Below, piece by piece: positions 51,032-58,260 of a stretch of DNA of 58,260 nucleotides. The stretch's first letter is position 1. Each line of letters starts with the position of its first letter. The notes under the pieces were generated by a model that was given only the letters and a program-made list of their open reading frames with translations, had not been told where the DNA came from and did not search any database. The position numbers and the translations under genes were made by a program. Origin of the DNA: an uncultured Prevotellaceae bacterium (GTDB taxonomy: Bacteria > Bacteroidota > Bacteroidia > Bacteroidales > Bacteroidaceae); the NCBI GenBank assembly GCA_902800595.1, contig CADCFA010000008.1:1-58260 (forward strand). Direction: 5' to 3'.

Positions 51032-52009
51032 TTATAGTTCTAATCCGATAGTGATCTCTTCCCAGCCATCAACCTCAGGGTTCAGACCTGTACTGCTGCC
51101 TTCTTCAATGGGCTCTGGTAGTGGTAGTCCGTCAATTCCCAATTCCATATCAATGGCACCTCCTGGTTCACTGCCGCCAGGCGTATTGGGATCGTGCAGG
51201 TTTTCGGTCACATCGAAGTTATAGTAGTATTTCTTGCCATCGTCCATCTGTACATATACCACCAGCATGTGATTCTCAGAGTGTTCTGGGCAGTGGCCGA
51301 AACAGCGTAGGTGACCTATAATTGACGAGGTGCCATTGGGTTCCAATGTGAAGGGAATGATGGCAGTGGTTTGGGTGGGTAGATCCTTGGCAGGACAATA
51401 GGAGAGGGCCATACCAGAGAGGGTTGCAGCCATACTGTTGACATGCGACAGGTTATCCACATTATTTATCGTAAATGTATATTCGTGAGTGGCAGTTTTC
51501 ATCATCAACGTCAGATCATCAGCAGTCGTCTTGAATTCGTGGTCGCCATCGGCGGCCGTATAGAGTATCTCGGGCTCATACACAACCGTCTGATTATCAG
51601 TGCCAGAGGCTTTTGGTATACTTCCACGGGTGCTGGCAAACATGCGGGCTTCAAGGGTGGTGGGGAGGATGCTGATGGTGAAGTCTTCCCATGAGGATCC
51701 GCTGCCTTTCAACGTCTCTGTATCGCTGTTGTAGGCCACTGCCTGATATGTTCCCTTCAATAGCTGGACATTACCACCTGTTGCATTAGGGAAACTGACA
51801 GGGATGGACTGATTCTCCTCATTGAAAAGATATAGGCTCATCGAAGCAGGCTTTTCCCCATCACACAGACTCCAATCGAAGGTGACAGTCATATCACCAT
51901 AGATTTCATCAGGGATAGGCTGAGGCTGCGGCTCCTCTTTCTCATGCCCACAAGAGCAGAGAGATAGAATTGCTAAGCTGAGTGTAAACCAATACTGTTT
52001 AGTAATCAT
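51032..52009 (-). CDS. DUF5119-like fimbrial lipoprotein
   Basis: 325 residues. Lipobox LCSC; GDMTVTFDWSLCDGEKPASMSLYLFN is the DUF5119 (FimB/Mfa2-like) opening, followed by beta-sandwich segments. Family members anchor or terminate fimbrillin fibres. First gene of the operon after the regulator, 102 bp downstream of it, with an operator-like palindrome in the gap. Confidence 0.82.
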   Translation of the reverse strand: MITKQYWFTLSLAILSLCSCGHEKEEPQPQPIPDEIYGDMTVTFDWSLCDGEKPASMSLYLFNEENQSIPVSFPNATGGNVQLLKGTYQAVAYNSDTETLKGSGSSWEDFTISILPTTLEARMFASTRGSIPKASGTDNQTVVYEPEILYTAADGDHEFKTTADDLTLMMKTATHEYTFTINNVDNLSHVNSMAATLSGMALSYCPAKDLPTQTTAIIPFTLEPNGTSSIIGHLRCFGHCPEHSENHMLVVYVQMDDGKKYYYNFDVTENLHDPNTPGGSEPGGAIDMELGIDGLPLPEPIEEGSSTGLNPEVDGWEEITIGLEL

Positions 52010-52079
52010 TCCTATTTCATCTTTTCAAATGCAAAGATAGGAATAAAAATAGGATAGACGCTTGTAAATGGTAACAAAT

Positions 52080-52105
52080 GACTAACGTTTTGCAAATTGT
52101 TAGTC
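52080..52105. promoter_or_regulatory. near-palindrome, copy 2 (operator or terminator)
   Basis: GACTAAC-12-GTTAGTC, 24 of 26 bases equal to the core of the palindrome at 53848-53881. It lies between the regulator stop and the DUF5119 gene, where the lipoprotein operon promoter should be. It has no T-run on the minus strand, favouring an operator. Confidence 0.55.
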
Positions 52106-52110
52106 GATTA

Positions 52111-53793
52111 TTATGCTTCTGTTTCTGCTTGGGAAGATTGCTGCTTTTTCCAATCGCCAGGTGTCTGACCCGTTAAAGCCCTGAATGTACGGAAGAAGGA
52201 GGTGTCATTCGCAAAGCCGGAATCGATACCAATGGCGTTTGCCTTCTGATCGGGGTATTTCAGCATCAGTTGCTTGGCGTATTCGATGCGATAGCCATTA
52301 ACATACTGTGTGAAGTTGCAGCCTTTGATGAGGTTTACGCATAGATCGCTGTTGAGGAACTGCTTTTCTTCAACTACCAGATGGTGGATGCGTTGCATGA
52401 GTTCTGCATTGGCGGCTTCCTTGGGATCAGGTGTCTTAGGCGCTTCGTCCTCTTTCTCAACCGTCTGCTCCTGCTTGGGCTGTCTGTAAAAGAAGTAGAT
52501 ACAGATAATGGCAACTGCCAACAAGAGGATGCTACCTAACAACCAGGGGATTGGGCTGAGGAATGAGGTGGCAACGAACTCGTCACTACCGAAATGGAAT
52601 AGGAATACGTGAGCCAGTGGGTAGAAATTGTGGCTGGGATTCTCTTTCTTCCCAGTGCCGCCCGTCAACAGCAGATTGCCTTGAGGGGTGATCAGTGGTG
52701 AGGCATCGACAAACTCTGGGATTGGGTCGGTATAATAGAGCGTGACGGGGCAGGGCTTGCCTTCTGCCATAGGACTATAGTCGATGCACAGGATGTATAT
52801 ATGGCTGCTGGTCTGATGAATGGAATCGTTGCCCATGATGTATCCTTTCTGAGCCTTTCGATCCACAAGAATCTGGGAATAATAGATAATGGTGTTCTCC
52901 TGAAACTTCGTGGGGATAGGGCTGGTGGTAGGTACTAACGAGAACTTCATACCGTCGCTCTTGGCGATGGCTATCTGTCCCTCTTTGTTCTTCACAGGAA
53001 AGAGGTAGGAGTAGATGCCTTTCGTTTCGTCGCCGATAAAACTGTCGTCGTTGTGGATAGAGATGTGGAGATGGGTCGGTTTCCAGGTCTCGAAAAGTGG
53101 GTCGGTGAATGGTTCGCCTTTCAGACGATCGACGATAATGGTATCGAAATCATTGCCTTTATAATCCTGTCCACCGAAGATGATCACATCATCAGGGGCA
53201 ATGCGGAACACGTTCGTTAAGGTGCGTTGTTGCGATACCTTTTTGACGTTGGTAAACGTGATGTTGCCATCATACATCTCAATGGCATCCTCGTGATACC
53301 AATTGCCTGCAATCACCACCTTTCCATGATCCAGTTCTACCTGGGTATGCGAGGCGCGCTTGGTGTCCAGACAGCCAAAACCGTCGAAGGTGTGGGTCTT
53401 CGGATCATACATTTCCACCTCATGGCTCTGTCCGATGCCTAAGCCTCTCTCGAAACCGCCGCTCAGTAAGACTTTACCGGATTTCAGAACCAGGGCCGAA
53501 CCTGCGTCGTGGGTATAGACCATATCCATCTGGTGCCAGGCGCCATCTTTGAAATATTCTGCTGTTGGTGTGGGGACAAATCCTGAAGTGTGTCCACCAA
53601 AGACGGTGATCTCGCCGTTCACGCATAAAGTATGGTGGCCTGAACGGGGTGTGTTCAGACTGGGCATCTGCTCAGGCTGTATCTTGACAACAGGGCAGAC
53701 TGCTTGTGGCATACTGTCTTTGTTCGTCTCATGCGCCAATAGATTTGACTGCGCTAATAGGCTGAAAAGTACTATGATGGCTGTTTGCTTCAT
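52111..53793 (-). CDS. membrane regulator: Kelch sensor, TM helix and AraC-type HTH
   Basis: 560 residues from the ATG at 53793. Signal peptide (MKQTAIIVLFSLLAQSNLLA), Kelch-like repeats about 35-390 (TAEYFKDGAWHQMDMVY, GKVLLSGGFERG), one TM helix (about 420-440; WLLGSILLLAVAIICIYFFY), a charged linker, then a cytoplasmic AraC HTH (about 480-555; INLIKGCNFTQYVNGYRIEY-like, GFANDTSFFRTFRALTGQTP). This one-component design joins sensing outside to DNA binding inside. It probably controls the adjacent lipoprotein operon. Confidence 0.85.
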   Translation of the reverse strand: MKQTAIIVLFSLLAQSNLLAHETNKDSMPQAVCPVVKIQPEQMPSLNTPRSGHHTLCVNGEITVFGGHTSGFVPTPTAEYFKDGAWHQMDMVYTHDAGSALVLKSGKVLLSGGFERGLGIGQSHEVEMYDPKTHTFDGFGCLDTKRASHTQVELDHGKVVIAGNWYHEDAIEMYDGNITFTNVKKVSQQRTLTNVFRIAPDDVIIFGGQDYKGNDFDTIIVDRLKGEPFTDPLFETWKPTHLHISIHNDDSFIGDETKGIYSYLFPVKNKEGQIAIAKSDGMKFSLVPTTSPIPTKFQENTIIYYSQILVDRKAQKGYIMGNDSIHQTSSHIYILCIDYSPMAEGKPCPVTLYYTDPIPEFVDASPLITPQGNLLLTGGTGKKENPSHNFYPLAHVFLFHFGSDEFVATSFLSPIPWLLGSILLLAVAIICIYFFYRQPKQEQTVEKEDEAPKTPDPKEAANAELMQRIHHLVVEEKQFLNSDLCVNLIKGCNFTQYVNGYRIEYAKQLMLKYPDQKANAIGIDSGFANDTSFFRTFRALTGQTPGDWKKQQSSQAETEA

Positions 53794-53847
53794 TTTGTGA
53801 CTGCAAAGGTACAAAAAGAAAAGCAAACAGAACCGCTTATAACGAAA

Positions 53848-53881
53848 AACAGACTAACAATTTGCAAATTGTTAGTCTGTT
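53848..53881. promoter_or_regulatory. 34-bp perfect palindrome (operator or argC terminator)
   Basis: Fully self-complementary over 34 bp, centre TTTGCAAA, and followed on the minus strand by TTTTTCG, the shape of an intrinsic terminator for argC. Its recurrence (24/26) at 52080-52105 on the other side of the regulator gene also fits an autoregulatory operator. Confidence 0.65.
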
Positions 53882-53888
53882 CTGTGAA

Positions 53889-54854
53889 TTAAAATGCAGA
53901 TGCTTTAAGTCTCAAACCTGCCGTTTCGTCGAGGCCGAACATGATGTTCATGTTCTGTACGGCCTGACCTACGGCACCCTTCAGGAGATTATCGATGCAA
54001 GAGGTGATGAGCAGCTTATTGCCGTACTTCTCAACATGCACCAGGGCCTTATTGGTGTTGACTACCTGCTTCAGATCTATTGGCTTGTCGCAATAGTGGG
54101 TGAAGGCTGCTCCCTGGTAGAAGTCCTTATAGATCTCGATCACATCCTCTACAGGGGCAGGTGTCTTGACAACAGCGGTACAGAAGATGCCGCGGGTGAA
54201 GTCGCCACGATAGGGGATGAAGTCGATGTCGGCATCAAGATAGCCTTGAACCTGTTTCAGCGACTGGCGGATCTCCGCGATGTGCTGATGCTGGAAGGGC
54301 TTGTAGATACTCAGGTTGTTATTGCGCCAGGAGAAGTGGGTGGTAGCACCGGGCTTCTGACCGGCACCGGTAGAACCGGTGATGGCGTTGACGGCTACAT
54401 CCTCTTTGAGCAGGTTCAGATAGGCTGCGGGCAACAGTGCCACTTGGATACAGGTGGCGAAGCAGCCTGGGTTAGCCACATGTTGTGCTTTCTGGATCGC
54501 CTCCTTGTTAATCTCCGGCAGACCATAAACAAAGTCGTGGTCACCTTTGATGCGGAAGTCCTGTGCCAGGTCGATGATCTTGACATTCTCTGGGATGGAA
54601 TGTTCTTTCAGGAAGGCTTCGCTCTTGCCGTGACCAAAGCAGAAGAAAACCACATCCACTTGGTCAAAGGGCATCTCATCGGTGAACCTCAGGTCGGTCT
54701 CACCAATCAAACCCTCATGGACATCGCTGACAAGATTGCCGGCATTACTCTCTGAGTTGGCAAAGACAATCTCTGCCTCGGGATGGTTGAGCAACAGGCG
54801 GATCAGTTCGCCGCCTGTATAGCCTGCTGCACCAAGAATTCCAATTCTAATCAT
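53889..54854 (-). CDS. argC: N-acetyl-gamma-glutamyl-phosphate reductase
   Basis: 321 residues. NADPH-dependent reduction in arginine synthesis. Rossmann GILGAAGYTGGELIRLL at the N-terminus, catalytic Cys in VANPGCFATCIQVALLP, substrate-binding TGSTGAGQKPG and HxxxH-type PFQHQHIAEI. It starts 36 bp after argG. In relatives argD follows; here an accessory island does. Confidence 0.95.
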   Translation of the reverse strand: MIRIGILGAAGYTGGELIRLLLNHPEAEIVFANSESNAGNLVSDVHEGLIGETDLRFTDEMPFDQVDVVFFCFGHGKSEAFLKEHSIPENVKIIDLAQDFRIKGDHDFVYGLPEINKEAIQKAQHVANPGCFATCIQVALLPAAYLNLLKEDVAVNAITGSTGAGQKPGATTHFSWRNNNLSIYKPFQHQHIAEIRQSLKQVQGYLDADIDFIPYRGDFTRGIFCTAVVKTPAPVEDVIEIYKDFYQGAAFTHYCDKPIDLKQVVNTNKALVHVEKYGNKLLITSCIDNLLKGAVGQAVQNMNIMFGLDETAGLRLKASAF

Positions 54855-54889
54855 ATAAGTCCTAAAGTCCTGTAGTCCGTTGCTAATTA

Positions 54890-56053
54890 TTATCTTTTCT
54901 CGTCTTTATGGATGCCGTAGTAAACGCGCAATGGGGTGCTCGATACCTTGATGAAACCCTTGGCCTCGTCGGCAGTCCAACCGGTCTGCGTCTCACCATA
55001 CTCACCCAGTTTCGACTTGGTGAGATCGTTGGCAGAGTCGATACCTACAGTCTCGAAGCCGTAAGGACGGAGTTTCAGAATCGAGGTACCTGTAACGTTA
55101 CGCTGGCTTGAGGTGAGCATATCGTGGAGGAACATGCCGTACCAGTTGGCTACCTGATCCTTCCAGTACTGCTGCCACTTGGAGAGCGTTGACTTCTCCA
55201 GCAGACGGTGTGCCTCGATGATGAGCTTAGGGGCGGCTGCCTCGAAGCCTACACGCCCCTTGATACCGATGATCGTATCGCCTACGTTGGCATCACGACC
55301 GATGGCGTAGCTGGCACCAATCTCCTCAATCTTCTGGATGGCCTTCACCTTATCGTCGAACTGTTCACCATTCACAGCCACGATCTCACCCTTGTCGAAG
55401 GTGATCTTCAGGGTAGCCTCTTTCTCGGGAGCAGTGACATGCTTCAGATAGGCGTCCTCGGGCAGTCCCTGGGTGGGATCCAACAGTTCACCACCACAGA
55501 TGCTGGTACCCCAGATACCTACATTATAGCTGTATTTCAGTTTGGTGAAGTCGGCAAAGAAACCGTGCTCGTTCAGATAGTCAACCTCTTCCTTGCGGGT
55601 CAGTTTCTGATCACGTGTCAGGGTGATGATCTCCACACCCGGAGCCATCACGAGGAAGGTCATATCGAAACGGATCTGGTCGTTACCGGCACCAGTGGAA
55701 CCATGGGCGATGGCATCGGCACCGATCTCCTTGGCGTAGCGGGCAATGGCGATGGCCTGGAAGATACGCTCAGAAGATACGGAGATGGGATAGCAGTTAT
55801 TACGGAGCACATTACCGAAGATCATATACTTCAGGGACTTCTCGTAATATTCGTGGGTGACATCAAGGGTCACGTATGCCTTAGCGCCCAACTTATAAGC
55901 GTTCTCCTCGTTCTTCTTCAACTGTTCGTCGCTGAATCCACCTGTGTTGGCGCATGCAGCATATACATCCCAGCCGTCCTGGGTCAACTTCATCACGGTG
56001 TAGCTGGTGTCAAGACCGCCAGAAAATGCTACTACAACTTTCTTATTTGCCAT
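54890..56053 (-). CDS. argG: argininosuccinate synthase
   Basis: 387 residues. Joins citrulline and aspartate with ATP. PP-loop VVVAFSGGLDTSYTVMKL at the N-terminus and DAIAHGSTGAGNDQIRFDMT later. The 8-bp repeat tract lies in the 28 bp before its start, so spacing to the ribosome site could vary. Confidence 0.94.
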   Translation of the reverse strand: MANKKVVVAFSGGLDTSYTVMKLTQDGWDVYAACANTGGFSDEQLKKNEENAYKLGAKAYVTLDVTHEYYEKSLKYMIFGNVLRNNCYPISVSSERIFQAIAIARYAKEIGADAIAHGSTGAGNDQIRFDMTFLVMAPGVEIITLTRDQKLTRKEEVDYLNEHGFFADFTKLKYSYNVGIWGTSICGGELLDPTQGLPEDAYLKHVTAPEKEATLKITFDKGEIVAVNGEQFDDKVKAIQKIEEIGASYAIGRDANVGDTIIGIKGRVGFEAAAPKLIIEAHRLLEKSTLSKWQQYWKDQVANWYGMFLHDMLTSSQRNVTGTSILKLRPYGFETVGIDSANDLTKSKLGEYGETQTGWTADEAKGFIKVSSTPLRVYYGIHKDEKR

Positions 56054-56057
56054 AATT

Positions 56058-56092
56058 TTACATTTTTACATTTTTACATTTTTACATTTTTA
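56058..56092. repeat. 8-bp tandem repeat (ACATTTTT)
   Basis: About 4.5 units covering the end of the GNAT gene and the argG leader. The GNAT stop codon lies inside the tract. Confidence 0.75.
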
Positions 56093-56696
56093 CCTCTCCA
56101 TCTATGAGCCGGATGCGCTCAAGAACCTCATCGGGAATCTTGGCGGGCAGATGCTCTGTCGGGTCATAGAGCATCGCTGTGCAGATACAGTATTTGCGAC
56201 CTGTACGGTGCAGTACATCCACATTCACACAGCCCTCGCAACCTTTCCAGAATGCCTCGTCTTCCGTCAGGTCGGCAAATGTGACGGGCTGGTAGCCCAG
56301 TGCGGTGTTCATGGCCATGACGGCAGCACCACTGGTCAGGGAGAATATCTTTGCGTGAGGCCAACGGGTGCGCGCCAGGGTGAAGGTCATGTCCTTGATC
56401 CGCTTTGCTACATGATGACCGCGGAAGTCGGGATGTACAATCAGACCTGAGGTGGTGACATATTGCTGATTCTCCCAAGTCTCAATATAACTGAAACCAG
56501 CAAAACGACCGTCTTTTGCCAGGGCGATGACTGCCTTGGCTTCCATCATCTTCTTGGCCAGATATTCGTGGGTTCTTTTGGCAATACCAGTGCCACGTAC
56601 TTTCGCTGCCTCGGCGATGGTATCTAAGATGGTATCCACATACACTTCGTGCTGCGGACCAGCCACTAAGACTTCAATGTCTATTTCTTGTTCCAT
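56082..56696 (-). CDS. GNAT acetyltransferase of the arginine operon
   Basis: 204 residues. Bacteroidetes arginine operons carry this GNAT between argR and argG; it may be the N-acetyl/succinyl transferase entry enzyme. GNAT motif: GLIVHPDFRGHHVAKRIKDM (acyl-CoA loop RGHHVA), then ALGYQPVTF. Substrate not provable by eye. Confidence 0.8.
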   Translation of the reverse strand: MEQEIDIEVLVAGPQHEVYVDTILDTIAEAAKVRGTGIAKRTHEYLAKKMMEAKAVIALAKDGRFAGFSYIETWENQQYVTTSGLIVHPDFRGHHVAKRIKDMTFTLARTRWPHAKIFSLTSGAAVMAMNTALGYQPVTFADLTEDEAFWKGCEGCVNVDVLHRTGRKYCICTAMLYDPTEHLPAKIPDEVLERIRLIDGEVKM

Positions 56697-56721
56697 AATG
56701 ATTATTATCAGAAAATCGTCT

Positions 56722-57198
56722 TTACTTCATGTTTGGTACTACATCGCTCAGCGCATTGATGACCTCCTGGTGCTTAATGCCTTCCTTGATAACGATGAAG
56801 ATCGTATCGTCACCGGCAATCGTTCCCAAGATCTCGGGAATGTCACTATTGTCGATGTTCCATGCGATGGAACTGGCGTAACCAGGACGTGTCTTGATGA
56901 CACCTAAATTACCAGAGAAGTTGATGCTGATGAAGCCTGGCACTTTCAGCATCTCACGGATGCTGTTGGGCGTGCTCACGCGTTTGTACATCGTCTCATT
57001 AGGTAATACATACACATAATTGCCACTCATCGAAGCGGCTTTAGCTACCTTCAGTTGTTTCAAGTCACGACTCAGGGTGGCCTGGGTCAGCTTGAAACCT
57101 TCTTTCTGCAAGGCGGTCAGTAACTCGTCCTGGCTTCCCAGTTGCTGGCTTGAGATGATAAGTCTCAGCGCTTCTAATCTATTGTTTTTAACTTTCAT
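56722..57198 (-). CDS. argR: arginine repressor
   Basis: 158 residues. Winged-helix N-terminus (SQQLGSQDELLTALQKEGFK, TQATLSRDLKQLKVAK) and hexamerising C-terminal domain with VIKTRPGYASSIAWNIDN and GTIAGDDTIFIVIKEG, the arginine-binding region. It heads the operon argR-GNAT-argG-argC. Confidence 0.94.
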   Translation of the reverse strand: MKVKNNRLEALRLIISSQQLGSQDELLTALQKEGFKLTQATLSRDLKQLKVAKAASMSGNYVYVLPNETMYKRVSTPNSIREMLKVPGFISINFSGNLGVIKTRPGYASSIAWNIDNSDIPEILGTIAGDDTIFIVIKEGIKHQEVINALSDVVPNMK

Positions 57199-57217
57199 GC
57201 AGTATATTTATTCAAAA

Positions 57218-57253
57218 GTCGGGTGCAAAATTATACAAAATTCTGCACCCGAC
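57218..57253. promoter_or_regulatory. dyad at the argR promoter
   Basis: GTCGGGTGCA (57218-57227) is exactly inverted at 57244-57253. The AT-rich middle resembles an ARG box, and on the minus strand TAATTTTG forms a -7 element within it. Autoregulation by ArgR is likely; a terminator of the upstream lipoprotein gene is the alternative. Confidence 0.5.
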
Positions 57254-57280
57254 CAAATATTTCTGCATATTTTTGCAAAT

Positions 57281-57871
57281 TTACTTGTTCATGTCGAATC
57301 CGACACGTGCCCCATCGTATTTTTTGCTGAGGTCGCTAATGGTCTGGAGGTCTTTATTCCCGCTGAATGCCGATATGGTCTGGAGCAATGTCAGCAGTTT
57401 ATTCGCCTCGAATAAGATGGAGATGCCACCGACTTCTTTCTTGGCGTAGCAGTTCACACTGAAGAGTAGACTTTTCAATGTGATCTTCTGGGTTGCCTCG
57501 TCGAAAGTGTATCTTCCGCTGAGTGGTGTGCCAGCCACTTTTGAAGTGAAAGAGCCGTCTTCTTTAAAACTGATATAGGTGTTGTCGGGAGAGATGCCTA
57601 CCTGTTGGTAATAGGGAAGTGCTTTCTCCTCAACCTGTACGGCGGCTATCTCACCGCCGGCTTTTGCCAACAGGTTCTCACTCGTGAAGGCACAGCCTGG
57701 TCCTCTGTATTTCCAATCGCCTAACAGCTGCTGTGATTTCAGCTTGTCGAGACCGATCACACTCTTTACGGCGTTGCCAAGGGCTTTGCCGTTCATAACA
57801 TGTGCCACGTTACCGCAGCTTACCATGATTAAACTGGCAAGCGCCAACATTCCGATTTTGATACTTTTCAT
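57281..57871 (-). CDS. DUF4923-like lipoprotein
   Basis: 196 residues. Signal and lipobox MVSC (near 16-19), then LLGDWKYRGPGCAFTSENLL and a lipocalin-like beta domain ending SKKYDGARVGFDMNK. Common in Bacteroidetes, function unknown. It lies upstream of argR on the same strand but is separated by the dyad. Confidence 0.82.
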   Translation of the reverse strand: MKSIKIGMLALASLIMVSCGNVAHVMNGKALGNAVKSVIGLDKLKSQQLLGDWKYRGPGCAFTSENLLAKAGGEIAAVQVEEKALPYYQQVGISPDNTYISFKEDGSFTSKVAGTPLSGRYTFDEATQKITLKSLLFSVNCYAKKEVGGISILFEANKLLTLLQTISAFSGNKDLQTISDLSKKYDGARVGFDMNK

Positions 57872-57964
57872 TTCCTTATACCTTTTATATTAATAATCAT
57901 CATAAATCGGCTGCGAAGGTACAACATATTTTCTGTATCGCCAAATAAAATCCACGAAACTTGT

Positions 57965-58012
57965 CTCCTAGCCCTCCTAGTACTCCTAGTACTCCTAGGG
58001 CTCCTAGCACTC
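57965..58012. repeat. 9-bp tandem repeat (CTCCTAGnn)
   Basis: Five units (57965, 57974, 57983, 57992, 58001) and a partial one, rich in CTAG. It lies in the 389-bp gene-free stretch 57872-58260; the rest holds AT-rich sequence and then the rRNA promoter. Confidence 0.75.
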
Positions 58013-58113
58013 CCTATTAATTATATAATAAGGTGTATCGCTGTTTTTGATTTGACCTGCATCAAGAGCTGAATTTTTCTTGCCCGAAAATCGAAAAAAA
58101 AACTGCATAAGGT

Positions 58114-58144
58114 TTTGTTGGTTCGGGAAAAAGTCGTACCTTTG
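58114..58144 (+). promoter_or_regulatory. rRNA operon promoter
   Basis: TTTG at 58114-58117, exactly 19 bp, TACCTTTG at 58137-58144: a perfect Bacteroidetes promoter. Confidence 0.85.
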
Positions 58145-58260
58145 CACCCGCTTAACAGGAGAGACACCTGGATGAGCATAAAAGAAAGAGTTCTTTGAAA
58201 GATTTACATAGACAGAAGTAGTACAAGAAGCGAGAGTATTTTGAATACTCTTGGGTAGAA
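58145..58260 (+). other. rRNA operon leader with boxA
   Basis: GTTCTTTGAAAGATTTACAT (about 58189-58208) is the boxA-like antitermination region, followed by AGTAGTACAAGAAGCGAGAG, which is typical just upstream of 16S rRNA in Bacteroidales. The 16S gene itself starts beyond the window. Confidence 0.8.

Noticed and set aside
53862-54755. Long plus-strand frame opposite argC
   Set aside because: Codon shadow of argC with no recognisable protein features.
58145-58260. 16S rRNA gene in the window
   Set aside because: Only promoter and leader are present; no 16S start sequence is reached.

Overview
The window reads as a Bacteroidales chromosome, most likely Prevotella/Segatella-like. The evidence is Bacteroidetes-type promoters (TTTG, 19 bp, TAnnTTTG), weak or absent Shine-Dalgarno sites, fimbrillin-type lipoproteins, and an arginine gene set arranged as in Bacteroides relatives. 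There are three layers: a core arginine/proline biosynthesis locus, a fimbrillin-like lipoprotein cluster inside it, and a complete Mu-like (transposable) prophage of about 39.2 kb inside one gene of that cluster.

Left flank (1-5702), minus strand: a partial acyl-CoA synthetase, an XRE-cupin regulator, proC and argD, then an AAA ATPase with 22-bp repeats at its promoter, then the 3' end of a split lipoprotein gene. Right flank (44918-58260), minus strand: the 5' part of the same lipoprotein gene, four fimbrillin-like lipoproteins, a DUF5119-like lipoprotein, a Kelch/transmembrane/AraC hybrid regulator, argC, argG, a GNAT, argR, a lipoprotein, and on the plus strand the promoter and leader of an rRNA operon. 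argC and argD, normally neighbours, lie about 50 kb apart. Joining the two lipoprotein fragments across a 4-bp duplication (GAAC) restores one 466-residue frame, which fixes the prophage ends near 5703 and 44917.

Prophage, left to right: end with transposase-type repeats; a small gene; a minus-strand repressor and partner; a plus-strand early operon (transposase A, B-type ATPase, a second P-loop ATPase, several tiny Cys-rich proteins, GemA-like and Gam-like proteins); gpG-like and tail-terminator-like genes; an HNH gene; a two-gene moron between two 54-bp composite terminator-promoter repeats; a minus-strand head/packaging block (terminase, portal, DUF1320, MuF with a possible C-terminal toxin); a plus-strand block (protease-scaffold, capsid with BACON-like domain, amidase, overlapping spanin-like genes, sheath, tube, frameshifted chaperone, tape measure, baseplate, fibre).

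The right end carries the most notable systems. First is a diversity-generating retroelement: variable repeat at 39783-39906 in the fibre gene, template at 40161-40284, and a reverse transcriptase; all 14 differences fall on template adenines. Second is a highly structured intergenic element (42509-42651). Third is a separately promoted operon at the position where Mu keeps com-mom, encoding a 41-residue protein, a COG2401-like ABC ATPase-GNAT fusion and a formyltransferase-fold protein. I infer that this last operon is a DNA-modification or anti-restriction system. All functional names come from motif recognition by eye; no database search was run.
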